The notes below the pieces were generated by a model. That model searched no databases and was not told where the DNA came from. It saw only the letters and a program-made list of their open reading frames with translations. From G051903925 sp051903925 (lineage in GTDB: Bacteria > Pseudomonadota > Alphaproteobacteria > Zavarziniales > Zavarziniaceae): 64,000 nucleotides of DNA. The stretch's first letter is position 1. Every line of letters begins with the position of its first letter. The DNA lies in the NCBI RefSeq assembly GCF_051903925.1, contig NZ_CP173678.1, forward strand, positions 806,001-870,000, read 5' to 3'. This document shows, one piece after another, positions 16,767 through 26,727 of the stretch. Made by a program: the position numbers and the translations under genes.

Positions 16767-17694
16767 GCCGGCCGTCCCGCTCGCCCTTCAGCAGGTGGTC
16801 GCGCGCTATGGCGCACGGGTCGTGCTGCATGGCCTGGACCTGGTGCTGCATGGCGGGGAGGTCTACGCCCTGCTGGGTCCCAACGGCGCGGGCAAGTCCA
16901 CGATCGCGCGCCTGGCCTGCGGCCTGCTGGCGCCGGCTGCGGGTCGGGTGCGGGTCCTGGGCCAGGATCCGCAGCACTCCGCGGTGGCGCGGCGGGCGAT
17001 CGGCTTCGCGCCCCAGGAAACCGCCCTGTTCCCCAGCCTGACCATCCGGGAGAACCTGGAGACGATCGCCGGCCTGGCCCGCGTGCCGGCCGCCGCGCGC
17101 CGGGACGCCGTTGCCCGGGCGCTCGACCTGACCGCCTGCACCGCGCGCGGGGACGAGCGCGTGGGCCGCCTGTCCGGCGGCTGGCGGCGGCGCGCCAACC
17201 TGGCGGCGGCCCTGGTGCACCGGCCGCCCCTGCTGATTCTGGACGAGCCGACCGAAGGGGTGGACGCGACCACGCGCGGCGTCGTCGCCCAGGGCCTGCG
17301 CGCGGTGGTCCAGGCCGGCGCGGCCTGCCTGCTGGTCAGCCACGATGCCGCCTTTGTCGAGAGCGTCGCCGATCGCGTGGGCATCCTGTCCGCGGGCCGC
17401 ATGGTGCGGGAGGGGGCCACGGCCGCCCTGCTGGCCCAGGCCTTCCAGGCGCGCCGGGTGCTGGTGCTGCGCCATGACCGGCCGCCCGCCGCCGCGGCCG
17501 CCGTCCGCCTGCGCCAGGCTGGCCTGGCGCCGGGGCCGGACGGCCTGAGCTGGAGCGGCCTGCTGGAGGACGCGGTGGGAACGGCCGCCACCTTGGCCCC
17601 CGGCGGGCCAGACGCGCCGGCGGAGATTGCCATCCGCGCGCCCGGACTGGACGACCTGGTGGCCGCCACATTGGCCACGGCCGAAGCGCCATGA
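16753..17694 (+). CDS. ABC transporter ATP-binding protein
   Basis: ATPase of an ABC-2-type exporter, about 313 residues. The Walker A is GPNGAGKST (42-50), the Q-loop lies in GFAPQETALF, the signature is LSGGWRRR, the Walker B is LLILDEPTEGVD and the switch histidine is in LLVSHDAAF. A C-terminal extension of about 90 residues after the NBD resembles the DrrA-like regulatory tail. GTG 16753 with GAGGG just upstream is preferred; a start at 16726 would overlap crtE further. Its end overlaps the permease gene by four bases, so the two form one exporter; cargo is unknown, and coupling to crtE hints at a lipid or isoprenoid-linked substrate. Confidence 0.87.
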   Translation: MPQAEPAVPLALQQVVARYGARVVLHGLDLVLHGGEVYALLGPNGAGKSTIARLACGLLAPAAGRVRVLGQDPQHSAVARRAIGFAPQETALFPSLTIRENLETIAGLARVPAAARRDAVARALDLTACTARGDERVGRLSGGWRRRANLAAALVHRPPLLILDEPTEGVDATTRGVVAQGLRAVVQAGAACLLVSHDAAFVESVADRVGILSAGRMVREGATAALLAQAFQARRVLVLRHDRPPAAAAAVRLRQAGLAPGPDGLSWSGLLEDAVGTAATLAPGGPDAPAEIAIRAPGLDDLVAATLATAEAP

Positions 17695-18767
17695 GGGCAA
17701 TCCTGGGGGCGCTGGCCCTGGTCTTCCTGCGCGACCGGGGCGGCCTGGTCCTGGCCTTTGCCCTGCCGCCGCTGATGTTCGTGATCTTTGCCGCCCTGTT
17801 CGGCGCCAGCACGCGGGGCGAGCTGGACCTCAGCATCGCTGCCGTCGACGCCACGGGGACCGCGCAAGGCGCCGCCCTGATGGCCGGCCTGGAAGCGCGC
17901 CAGGGCGAGCGCCTGGTGCGGTTGGCCGATACCGCCGCGGTCGACGAGCGCGTGCTGGCGGGCCGCGCCGACATCGGCATCGTGATCCGCGGTCCCCTGG
18001 GCGGTGCGGCCCCAGCGGTGGAGCTGGTCGTCAATCCCGGCCGGCCGGTCGCCGCGACCATGGCCCAGGGGCTGGTGCAGGAAGTGGCGAGTGGCCTGGG
18101 CGGCGGCGGTGGCCCGCCCCAGCCCGCCCTGACCGTGGCGCGCAGCGTGGGCAGCGGCATCGACACGGAGGCGACCTACTACGCGGGGGCGGTCAGCATC
18201 CTGTTCCTGCTGTTCAATGCGATCCATGTCGCGATGGCCGGGCTGGAGGAGCGGCGGGCCGGGCTCACCCACCGGCTGGCCCTGCTGGCGGGCGGGGTGG
18301 CGCCGCTGCTGGCCGGGCGCCTGCTGTGGCTGACGCTGCTGGGCACGATCCAGGCCGCGACGATCTTCGCCACCGCCGGCCTGCTGTTCGATGTCCCCGT
18401 CCTGCCCGTCGGGCCGTTGCTGCTGGCGACGGCCATCCTGGCCGCGGCGGCCGCGGCGGCGACCGGGATGGCCCTGGTGGGGATCTGCCGCACGCGGGAC
18501 CAGGCACAGCCCTTCGCCACCTCGACCGCGCTGGTTCTGGGCGCGCTGGGCGGCTCGATGGTACCGCGCTTCCTGATGCCGGAGGCGTTCCAGCGCCTGA
18601 GCTGGTTCACGCCCCATGCCTGGGTGATCGAGGCCTATCAGGCGATCTTCTGGCGCGGCAGCGCAACGCCCCTGGTGTGGACCGCGTGGGGCGTCCTTGC
18701 GGCGATCGCAGCCACCGCCTTCACGCTGGCCGCGATCGCCGAACGCCGCCGCCTGACCGCGTCGTAG
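17691..18767 (+). CDS. ABC-2 type transporter permease
   Basis: Membrane partner of the ATPase encoded immediately upstream (ATGA overlap). The 358 residues follow the YhhJ/YadH-like ABC-2 plan. One N-terminal helix (VLAFALPPLMFVIFAALFGA) is followed by a large extracytoplasmic domain (about 45-165) and five further helices (for example AVSILFLLFNAIHVAMAGLE, ATAILAAAAAAATGMALVGI). The motif FTPHAWVIEAYQAIFWRG near the C-terminus is typical of this family. It is the last gene of the crtZ-crtE side and converges on the CoA-lyase gene. Substrate unknown. Confidence 0.87.
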   Translation: MRAILGALALVFLRDRGGLVLAFALPPLMFVIFAALFGASTRGELDLSIAAVDATGTAQGAALMAGLEARQGERLVRLADTAAVDERVLAGRADIGIVIRGPLGGAAPAVELVVNPGRPVAATMAQGLVQEVASGLGGGGGPPQPALTVARSVGSGIDTEATYYAGAVSILFLLFNAIHVAMAGLEERRAGLTHRLALLAGGVAPLLAGRLLWLTLLGTIQAATIFATAGLLFDVPVLPVGPLLLATAILAAAAAAATGMALVGICRTRDQAQPFATSTALVLGALGGSMVPRFLMPEAFQRLSWFTPHAWVIEAYQAIFWRGSATPLVWTAWGVLAAIAATAFTLAAIAERRRLTAS

Positions 18768-18783
18768 CGCAAATCCCGCTTAT

Positions 18784-18800
18784 GCTGGCGCCTGGCCAGC
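18784..18800. terminator. short hairpin between convergent genes
   Basis: GCTGGC and GCCAGC flank a five-base loop in the 90-base gap between the ABC permease and the CoA-lyase gene, which converge here. A six-base stem without a T-run is modest evidence. Confidence 0.3.
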
Positions 18801-18857
18801 GTGCAGGGGTGCCAGGGGCCCGTCAGCAGGCATGCTGGACCGCAGTGCCGACTGCCC

Positions 18858-19772
18858 CTATAGCCCGTAGAGCTCGGCCTTCTTCAGGGTGTTGCGGACC
18901 AGGCGCAGGACGGCGACGTCGATCATCACGCCGTCTACCTGGACGGCGCCCAGGCCGCGGGCCTCGGCCTCGCGATAGGCCTGTTCCATCTTGCGGGCGC
19001 GCGCCACTTCCGCCGCGTCGGGGGAAAAGACGTCCAGCGCCGGGGCGACCTGGGAGGGATGGATCGCCCACTTGCCCACCATGCCCAGCGAACGGGCGCG
19101 CAGGGCCTCCTGCCGGTAGCCGGCCTCGTTCCTGAAATTGGCGTACGGGCCGTCGACCGCGTCGATCCCTGCGGCGCGCGCCGCCATCGTGATGCGGAAG
19201 CGGGCGAAGTGGAAAATGTCGCCGGGGTAGTTCCCGCTCTCGCCACCAATGTCCTTGGTATCGATCCCCTGGCTGCCCGAATAGTCGCCCATGCCGAAGA
19301 CCAGGCATTCCATCCGGTCGGTGCAGGTGGCGATGGCCTCCACGTTCTGCAGGGCCTGGACCTCCTCGATCAGGACTTCGATCCCGATGCGGCGGTCCAG
19401 CTTCAGCTTCTTCTCAAGCTGGGTCAGCATGCGGTCCAGGAACAGGACGTCGGCCGCCGTGTACGGCTTGGTCAGCATGATCGTGTCGAGGTTGGTGCCC
19501 GCCTTCTCCACGATCTCGATGATGTCGCCGTGGCACCATTCGGTGGTCACGTCGTTGATGCGCACGCAGCGCGTCTTGCGCCCCCAGTCCAGGTTGTTGA
19601 GCGCCCAGGCGATCTTGCCCCGCGCCTCGACCTTGGCGGATGGGGCAACGGCGTCCTCCAGGTCGCAGAAGACGTGGTCGGCCTGGGACTCCGCCCCCTT
19701 CTGCAGCATCTTCTCGCTGCTGCCGGGCACGGAAAGCTGCGAACGGCGCGCGCGCTGGGGGCGGGTGGACAT
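18858..19772 (-). CDS. HpcH/HpaI-family CoA-ester lyase (malyl-CoA lyase-like)
   Basis: TIM-barrel CoA-ester lyase of the CitE/Mcl group, 304 residues, which cleaves or forms 3-hydroxyacyl-CoAs such as malyl-, methylmalyl- or citramalyl-CoA with a metal ion. LSVPGSSEKML opens the barrel; FCDLEDAVAP carries the acidic metal ligands; NNLDWGRKTRCVRIND, IEVLIEEVQAL and LGMVGKWAIHPSQV are characteristic of Mcl1-like enzymes. GGAGG precedes ATG 19772. It is the last gene of the leucine/isovalerate operon, where an HMG-CoA lyase would be expected. The true substrate is open: beta-methylmalyl-CoA, citramalyl-CoA or HMG-CoA are the ones to test. Confidence 0.8.
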   Translation of the reverse strand: MSTRPQRARRSQLSVPGSSEKMLQKGAESQADHVFCDLEDAVAPSAKVEARGKIAWALNNLDWGRKTRCVRINDVTTEWCHGDIIEIVEKAGTNLDTIMLTKPYTAADVLFLDRMLTQLEKKLKLDRRIGIEVLIEEVQALQNVEAIATCTDRMECLVFGMGDYSGSQGIDTKDIGGESGNYPGDIFHFARFRITMAARAAGIDAVDGPYANFRNEAGYRQEALRARSLGMVGKWAIHPSQVAPALDVFSPDAAEVARARKMEQAYREAEARGLGAVQVDGVMIDVAVLRLVRNTLKKAELYGL

Positions 19773-19872
19773 GCGGTTCCTCCGGTTCGGTTTGGCGGCC
19801 ACCCTGGCGCTGTGGACGACCGCCGGGCAAGGGCCATCTCACCCGCCGGATCATCCATCACCAACATGATGA

Positions 19873-21750
19873 TCAGGCGGGCACGACCCGCAGCAATGCA
19901 GCGCCCTCCGTCACCTGCTGGCCGGCCACCGCGTCAAGCGCCTCGACATGGCCATCGAAGGGGGCGAGGAGGGCGTGTTCCATCTTCATCGCCTCCAGCA
20001 CGGCGAGCGGCTGGCCCTTCTTCACACGGTCCCTGAGCGCCACCGCGACCGACAGGATGCGCCCCGGCATGGGCGACAGGATCAGGCCGTCGGCCGCATC
20101 GCCGCCCTCCCCCCCGTCATCGGCGCGCGCCGCGGACAGGGCGAAGGCGTCGCCCTCCTCGAACACGACGAGGCGGCTGCCCTGGCGCAGAACGGTCAGC
20201 GCCGACGCCGCGGGCTGGACCGATACGGCATGGGCACCGTCATCGGCCGCGACACGGATGACCGGGGTCGGCGCGCTGTTGACGCGAAACCCGGGCAGCG
20301 CTGCCCAGGGCCCGGCGGCGCGCGTGGCGCTGTCGGCCAGGATCGCCTGGGCCGCCGCCTGGAGCACCGCGAGCGACGCCACCGGCTTCGGCGCCAGGGC
20401 CTCCCGATGCCGGTCGATGAAGCCGGTATCGACGCGGGCCGCCAGGAACTCCGGATGGTCCAGGGCCCGCGCCAGGAAGGCGGCATTGGTCCGCACCGGC
20501 CAGACTTCGACCCCGCGCGCAGCCTGCGCCAACTGGCGGGCGGCGCCCCGGCGGGTGGGCGCATGGACGATCAGCTTGGCGATCATGGGGTCGTAGTGGG
20601 GCGTGATCTCGCCCCCCTCCTCGACCGCACTGTCCAGCCGGAGGCCGGCGCTCGGCACGCGATACCGCTCCAGGCGCCCGGTGGAGGGCAGGAAGCCCCG
20701 CGCCGGGTTCTCGGCATAGAGCCTGGCCTCGATCGCGTGGCCGCTCCTTGTGATCTGGTCCTGGGCCAGCGGCAGGGGCTCGCCCGAGGCCACGCGGATC
20801 TGCCATTCGACCAGGTCCAGGCCCGTGATCGCCTCGGTCACCGGATGCTCGACCTGAAGCCTGGTGTTCATCTCCATGAACCAGATGCGATCGGCGCGCA
20901 GCCCCTCCGACGCGTCGGCGATGAACTCGATCGTGCCCGCGCCGACATACGACACCGCTTGGGCGGCGCGCACGGCGGCGGCGGTGACGGCATCACGCGT
21001 CGCCTCGTCCATGCCGGGGGCGGGGGCCTCCTCGATCACCTTCTGGTGGCGGCGTTGGAGCGAACAGTCGCGCTCGAACAGGTGGACGACGTTGCCGTGC
21101 GCGTCGCCGAAGACCTGGACCTCGATATGGCGGGGCTTCTGGACATAGGTCTCCAGGAGGACGCGGTCGTCGCCGAAGGCGCCCGCTGCCTCGCGCCGGC
21201 AGGAGGCGAGGCTGGCTGCGAAGTCCTCCGCCCGGTCGACCTTGCGCATGCCCTTGCCGCCACCGCCGGCCACCGCCTTGATCAGGACGGGATAGCCGAT
21301 CGCATCCGCCTCCCGCGACAGGCGCGCGTCGGACTGGTCGTCGCCCAGGTAGCCGGGCGTGGTGGGAACGCCGGCCGCCGCCATGCGCGCCTTGGCTGCG
21401 TCCTTCAGGCCCATGGCCAGGATGGCGTGCGGCGGTGCCCCGATCCAGGTCAGGCCTGCGTCCGTCACGGCCTGGGCAAAGCCGGCATTCTCGGACAGGA
21501 AGCCGTAACCCGGATGGATCGCGTCCGCGCCCGTCGCCTTGGCCGCTTCGATCAGGCGGTCCTGCACCAGGTAGCTCTCGCGCGCCGGCGCCGGGCCGAT
21601 GGCGACCGCGGCATCCGCCTCCTGCACATGGGGGGCCGTGGCATCGGCGTCGGAGAAGACGGCCACGGTGCGGATGCCAAGCCGGCGGGCGGTGCGGATG
21701 ATGCGCCGGGCGATCTCGCCCCGGTTGGCGATCAGGATGGTGTCGATCAT
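19873..21750 (-). CDS. mccA: 3-methylcrotonyl-CoA carboxylase, biotin-containing alpha subunit
   Basis: Biotin carboxylase plus biotin carrier of the leucine pathway; carboxylates enzyme-bound biotin with ATP and bicarbonate for transfer to 3-methylcrotonyl-CoA. The 625 residues comprise ILIANRGEIARRIIRTARR at the start, the ATP-grasp Gly-rich loop VAGGGGKGMRKV, and EMNTRLQVEHPVTE. A BT-like middle region follows, then the carrier domain with the biotin lysine K589 in AMKMEH. It begins seven bases after mccB. Propionyl-CoA carboxylase alpha is a close alternative by sequence, but the neighbours ivd and mccB favour MCC. Confidence 0.93.
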   Translation of the reverse strand: MIDTILIANRGEIARRIIRTARRLGIRTVAVFSDADATAPHVQEADAAVAIGPAPARESYLVQDRLIEAAKATGADAIHPGYGFLSENAGFAQAVTDAGLTWIGAPPHAILAMGLKDAAKARMAAAGVPTTPGYLGDDQSDARLSREADAIGYPVLIKAVAGGGGKGMRKVDRAEDFAASLASCRREAAGAFGDDRVLLETYVQKPRHIEVQVFGDAHGNVVHLFERDCSLQRRHQKVIEEAPAPGMDEATRDAVTAAAVRAAQAVSYVGAGTIEFIADASEGLRADRIWFMEMNTRLQVEHPVTEAITGLDLVEWQIRVASGEPLPLAQDQITRSGHAIEARLYAENPARGFLPSTGRLERYRVPSAGLRLDSAVEEGGEITPHYDPMIAKLIVHAPTRRGAARQLAQAARGVEVWPVRTNAAFLARALDHPEFLAARVDTGFIDRHREALAPKPVASLAVLQAAAQAILADSATRAAGPWAALPGFRVNSAPTPVIRVAADDGAHAVSVQPAASALTVLRQGSRLVVFEEGDAFALSAARADDGGEGGDAADGLILSPMPGRILSVAVALRDRVKKGQPLAVLEAMKMEHALLAPFDGHVEALDAVAGQQVTEGAALLRVVPA

Positions 21751-21757
21751 GGCCGCC

Positions 21758-23365
<1,608 letters not shown>

Positions 23366-23375
23366 CTGGCTGCTC

Positions 23376-24533
23376 CTACATCGCCATGAGTTCGCGGCCG
23401 ATCAGGTAGCGGCGGATCTCGTTCGTGCCGGCCCCGATGTCATAGATCTTGGCGTCGCGCAGCAGGCGCTCGACCGGGAAATCCTTGAGGTAGCCGGCCC
23501 CGCCCAAAGCCTGGATTGCCTCGAGCGAGGTCTTCACCGCGTTCTCGGACGCCAGCAGGATGGCGCCGGCGGCATCGAAGCGGGTGGTCCGCCCGGCATC
23601 GCAGGCCCGCGCCACGGCGTAGACATAGGCCCGGGCGGAATTCAGGGCGACGTACATGTCGGCGATCTTGCCCTGCATCAGCTGGAAGCTGCCGATGGGC
23701 TGGCCGAACTGCTTGCGCTCGCGGACATAGGGCAGGACCACGTCCAGGCAGGCCTGCATGATGCCCAGCGGCCCGCCCGCCAGCACGGCACGCTCATAGT
23801 CGAGGCCCGACATCAGGACCTTTACCCCGCCGTCCAGGGGACCCATCACGTTCTCAGCCGGTACCTCGCACTCCTCGAACACCAGCTCGCCCGTGTCGGA
23901 GCCGCGCATGCCGAACTTGTCGAGCTTGGGGCTGACCTTGAAGCCGGCAAATCCGCGCTCGATCAGGAAGGCGGTGATGCCGCGCGGGCCGGCATCGGGT
24001 TGCGTCTTGGCATAGACCACCAGCGTGTCGGCGTGCGGCGCGTTGGTGATCCAGAACTTGGTGCCGTTCAGGACGTAGCGGTCGCCCCGCCTGTCGGCGC
24101 GCAGCTTCATCGAGACGACGTCGGAGCCCGCCTCCGCCTCCGACATGGCCAGCGAGCCGACATGCTCGCCGCTGATGAGCCTGGGCAGGTAGCGGCGCTT
24201 CTGGTCCTGGGTGCCCCAGCGGCGGATCTGGTTCACGCACAGGTTCGAGTGCGCACCATAGGACAGGCCGACAGAGGCAGAGGCGCGGCTGACCTCCTCC
24301 ATGGCGACGACGTGATCAAGGTAGCCCAGGCCCGAGCCACCCCATTCCTCCTCGACCGTGATGCCATGCAGGCCGAGCGCGCCGATCTCTGGCCACAGGT
24401 CGCGGGGGAAGGTGTTCTCGGCATCGATCGCGGCGGCGCGGGGCGCTATGCGGTCGGCGGCGAACCGTCGCGTCGTCTCGCGGATCGCGTCGGCTGTCTC
24501 GCCCAGGTCGAAATCGAACGTCGGCGCATCCAT
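23376..24533 (-). CDS. ivd: isovaleryl-CoA dehydrogenase
   Basis: First committed enzyme of the operon: oxidises isovaleryl-CoA to 3-methylcrotonyl-CoA with FAD, feeding electrons to ETF. The 385 residues start FDLGETADAIRETTRRF and contain MSEAEAGSDVVSMKLRADR, LNGTKFWITNAPHADTLVVY and the C-terminal QALGGAGYLKDFPVERLLRD, a strong match to the isovaleryl branch; the expected catalytic glutamate lies in the YERAVLAGGPLGI region. It is the promoter-proximal gene of ivd-mccB-mccA-lyase and is divergent from a TetR-type regulator. Confidence 0.93.
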   Translation of the reverse strand: MDAPTFDFDLGETADAIRETTRRFAADRIAPRAAAIDAENTFPRDLWPEIGALGLHGITVEEEWGGSGLGYLDHVVAMEEVSRASASVGLSYGAHSNLCVNQIRRWGTQDQKRRYLPRLISGEHVGSLAMSEAEAGSDVVSMKLRADRRGDRYVLNGTKFWITNAPHADTLVVYAKTQPDAGPRGITAFLIERGFAGFKVSPKLDKFGMRGSDTGELVFEECEVPAENVMGPLDGGVKVLMSGLDYERAVLAGGPLGIMQACLDVVLPYVRERKQFGQPIGSFQLMQGKIADMYVALNSARAYVYAVARACDAGRTTRFDAAGAILLASENAVKTSLEAIQALGGAGYLKDFPVERLLRDAKIYDIGAGTNEIRRYLIGRELMAM

Positions 24534-24562
24534 GGCCGGCCCTCCCTTGTGCGCGTCCCCCG

Positions 24563-24601
24563 CGGTCGAACAAGAATTGGTCGACCGTCCGTTTCATGAA
24601 A
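24563..24601. promoter_or_regulatory. candidate operators in the ivd/tetR divergent promoter
   Basis: CGGTCGA, 11 bases, TCGACCG (24563-24587) forms an inverted repeat, and TTTCATGAAA (24592-24601) is a perfect ten-base palindrome. Both lie in the 107-base gap between ivd and the TetR gene, where a TetR dimer would act on both directions. Which one, if either, is the operator is inference. Confidence 0.45.
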
Positions 24602-24640
24602 GAATAGCCGAACACGACGGGGCTGCAAGCGGGCAGGACA

Positions 24641-25249
24641 ATGGGGCGCAAGGTCGGCTCTGACGGAGCGCGGACGCTGGAAGCGATCCGCCAGGCAGCA
24701 ACCCGGCTGATCGCCCGCCACGGCTTCGAGGCGATGAGCCTGCGCCAGCTGGCGCGGGAGGTCGGGCTGCAGACGGGCGCCCTGCACCGCTATTTCCCCA
24801 GCAAGACCGACCTGCTGAAGGCGCTGATGGTCGATCACCTGGAGGCCCTGCTGGCCGGCTGGGCGGCCGAGAAGCCGCACGGTGCCGAGCCGCTGGCAGC
24901 CCTCCACGCCTTCTGCGCGTTCCACATCCGCACCCATGTCGAGCGGCGGCTGGAGGTGTTCGTCGCCAACATGGAGCTGCGCAGCCTGCCCGGTGCCGAT
25001 TACCAGCAGGTGGTGGCCCTGCGCCGTCGCTACGAGGCGGCTTTGCGCGAGATCCTGGAGGCAGGGGTCGCGGCCGGCACCTTCCGCCTGCCCGACGTGC
25101 ACGTGGCGTCCTATGCCGTGCTGGCGCTGCTCACCTCGGTTGCGACGTGGTACCGCGAGGACGGACGGTTGTCGCAGGGCGAACTCACCGACATCTATAC
25201 GGCACTGGTGATCGAGGGCGTGGGCCTGCAAGGGCCCGCGAAGACATAA
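24641..25249 (+). CDS. TetR-family regulator, probably of the leucine/isovalerate operon
   Basis: One-component repressor of 202 residues. The N-terminal helix-turn-helix is clear (RQAATRLIARHGFEAMSLRQ followed by LAREVGLQTGALHRYFPSKT, about residues 15-55). A ligand-binding helical domain follows (ALHAFCAFHIRTHVERRLEV; YAVLALLTSVATWYREDGRL). The C-terminal TetR_C type is that of acyl-CoA-responsive regulators. Divergence from ivd suggests it controls that operon, as LiuQ-type TetR regulators do for branched-chain amino-acid degradation in other proteobacteria; the effector would then be a CoA ester. Its TAA overlaps the start of the haemoglobin gene (TAATG). Confidence 0.85.
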   Translation: MGRKVGSDGARTLEAIRQAATRLIARHGFEAMSLRQLAREVGLQTGALHRYFPSKTDLLKALMVDHLEALLAGWAAEKPHGAEPLAALHAFCAFHIRTHVERRLEVFVANMELRSLPGADYQQVVALRRRYEAALREILEAGVAAGTFRLPDVHVASYAVLALLTSVATWYREDGRLSQGELTDIYTALVIEGVGLQGPAKT

Positions 25250-25725
25250 TGGAGCATGGCGAGGCGGAAGGCCCGGCCCGGCGGGCGGCAGCGACGGCGG
25301 CGATCCGGGCGCGGACGGGCATCGACAATCCGATGATCGAGCGTCTGGTGCGCAGCTTCTATGACCGCATCCGCGCCGATGCGGTCCTGGGTCCGATCTT
25401 TGCCGCGCGGATCACGGACTGGGAGCCGCATCTGCTGACCATGATGCGCTTCTGGTCGTCGGTCGCACTGCTGACGGGGATCTATCACGGGCAGCCCATG
25501 CCGAAGCACGCGGTGCTGCCCATCGACGCGGCGCATTTCGACCGCTGGCTGGCGCTGTTCCGGCAGACCGCGCGCGAGGTCTGCCCCCCGGCGGCGGCCG
25601 ATCACTTCATCGAGAAGGCTGAGCGCATCGCCGAGAGCCTGGAACTGGGCGTGGCCCTGACCCAGGGCACCCTGTTGCGCAAGGGCGAGCGTTTCGTGCG
25701 CGAAGACCCCGCGCCCGCGGCCTGA
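25249..25725 (+). CDS. group III truncated haemoglobin
   Basis: Small 2-on-2 globin of 158 residues. The group III pattern is visible: MIERLVRSFYDRIRADAVLG, WEPHLLTMMRFWSSVALLTG, then YHGQPMPKHAVLPIDAAHFDRWLALF, in which the F-helix histidine binds haem. Proteins of this group bind O2 or NO and are often tied to redox or detoxification roles. It is translationally coupled to the TetR gene (TAATG), so the globin is made together with the regulator. About 22 extra N-terminal residues precede the globin core; a later start at the internal ATG (MIERLV) is possible. Confidence 0.88.
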   Translation: MEHGEAEGPARRAAATAAIRARTGIDNPMIERLVRSFYDRIRADAVLGPIFAARITDWEPHLLTMMRFWSSVALLTGIYHGQPMPKHAVLPIDAAHFDRWLALFRQTAREVCPPAAADHFIEKAERIAESLELGVALTQGTLLRKGERFVREDPAPAA

Positions 25726-25919
25726 GCGCGCCTGGTGGCGGAGCGGTCACACCGCCGTCACGCCGCGGGGCCAGCGGGAAAGATGTGACAAGCACCGGGC
25801 CTGTCGGCATCGCACATCGTCACCAGTTCGTTATGTATTCGGCAACGGACTTGCGCCTAGAGTCCTGGCGCCAGTCGGGGGGATGGCCTGCCGGCGGCAC
25901 CATCAAGGAAACACGTTCC

Positions 25920-26297
25920 ATGCTGACGATGCGCACGGCTGGGGTTATGGGGGCTCTGGCGGTTGCTCTTTGGACTGCGGGTCCCGCCCTGGCGGAAGGC
26001 AAGCAGGACTTTCGTCTGATCAACCAGACGGGCTACGAGATCCATCAGGTCTACGTATCGCCGAACACCACCAACGACTGGGAAGAGGACGTGCTGGGCC
26101 AGGACACGCTGGCCAATGGCGATGCCGTCGACATCAGCTTCAGCCGCGATTCCAAGCCCTGCATGTGGGACCTGAAGGTGATCTACACGGTCGACGGTTC
26201 GGACGCGATCTGGACCAATATCGACCTGTGCACCGTCAGCGCCGTGACGATCCACTATGACGCCGGCAGCAACACGACGAGCGCCACGTTCGACTGA
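25920..26297 (+). CDS. small secreted protein of unknown function
   Basis: A 125-residue exported protein. A Sec signal peptide (MLTMRTAGVMGALAVALWTA, then GPALA) is followed by a likely cleavage after residue 25. The mature part is strand-rich and acidic (RLINQTGYEIHQVYVSPNTT, WEEDVLGQDTLANGDAVDIS) with two cysteines (PCMWDLK, DLCTVS) that could form a disulfide. It looks like a compact periplasmic beta-sandwich. AAGGAAAC lies eight bases before the ATG. Related proteins occur in many alphaproteobacteria without known function. It stands alone and ends at a ten-base-pair hairpin. Confidence 0.75.
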   Translation: MLTMRTAGVMGALAVALWTAGPALAEGKQDFRLINQTGYEIHQVYVSPNTTNDWEEDVLGQDTLANGDAVDISFSRDSKPCMWDLKVIYTVDGSDAIWTNIDLCTVSAVTIHYDAGSNTTSATFD

Positions 26298-26304
26298 CAC
26301 GACA

Positions 26305-26339
26305 GCCCTGCCCGGGTTGCCCAGCGGCGCGGGCAGGGC
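26305..26339. terminator. bidirectional hairpin between convergent genes
   Basis: GCCCTGCCCG (26305-26314) and CGGGCAGGGC (26330-26339) form a perfect ten-base-pair stem with a 15-base loop, just after the secreted protein and before the stop of the convergent lipoprotein gene. No T-run is present. Confidence 0.6.
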
Positions 26340-26357
26340 CTGACGCGACCAGGCGCC

Positions 26358-26603
26358 TCAGCCGTCCTGGTCAGCGGTCCGCTGCACCGGAAAACCGTGC
26401 GCATCGATCATGGCGTCCCCCGGGCGAACCAGCGGATTGCCATAGACATTGTGTGGCACGGGGGCATCGGGATCGACCAGACGCAGGGTCGGCTCGGCAT
26501 CCCGGCACCCACCAAGCGCCAAGCCGGCCGCCACCACGCAGCCCAGCAGCGTCGCCATGGCCGCATCATCCGCGACTTGGCGCCCCGACTGGCCCTGCTT
26601 CAT
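26358..26603 (-). CDS. small lipoprotein
   Basis: An 81-residue protein with a lipobox (LALGGC) at about residues 28-33 after a hydrophobic stretch (MATLLGCVVAAGLALGG), so it is probably lipid-anchored. The mature part is only about 48 residues, Pro/Asp-rich (LRLVDPDAPVPHNVYGNPLV), without a recognisable domain. ATG 26603 has GGGGAG seven bases upstream; ATG 26558 would give a more conventional short signal peptide and is a real alternative. It is convergent with the secreted-protein gene and lies downstream of an acyl-CoA dehydrogenase operon on the same strand. Confidence 0.6.
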   Translation of the reverse strand: MKQGQSGRQVADDAAMATLLGCVVAAGLALGGCRDAEPTLRLVDPDAPVPHNVYGNPLVRPGDAMIDAHGFPVQRTADQDG

Positions 26604-26727
26604 CCGCGTGCTCCCCGCATGGCGTCCCGCCTGGGGACATGGTCGCCATGCTGACGATACACAGGCCGAACTGCAACCACCGCCCGGGGCGCCGTTGTCG
26701 CGGGCCCGCGTGGCAGCTGGCGCGGTG

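Noticed and set aside
24641..25249. MerR-type LiuR regulator for the leucine operon
   Set aside because: The protein has a TetR-type N-terminal helix-turn-helix and helical ligand domain, not a MerR winged helix.
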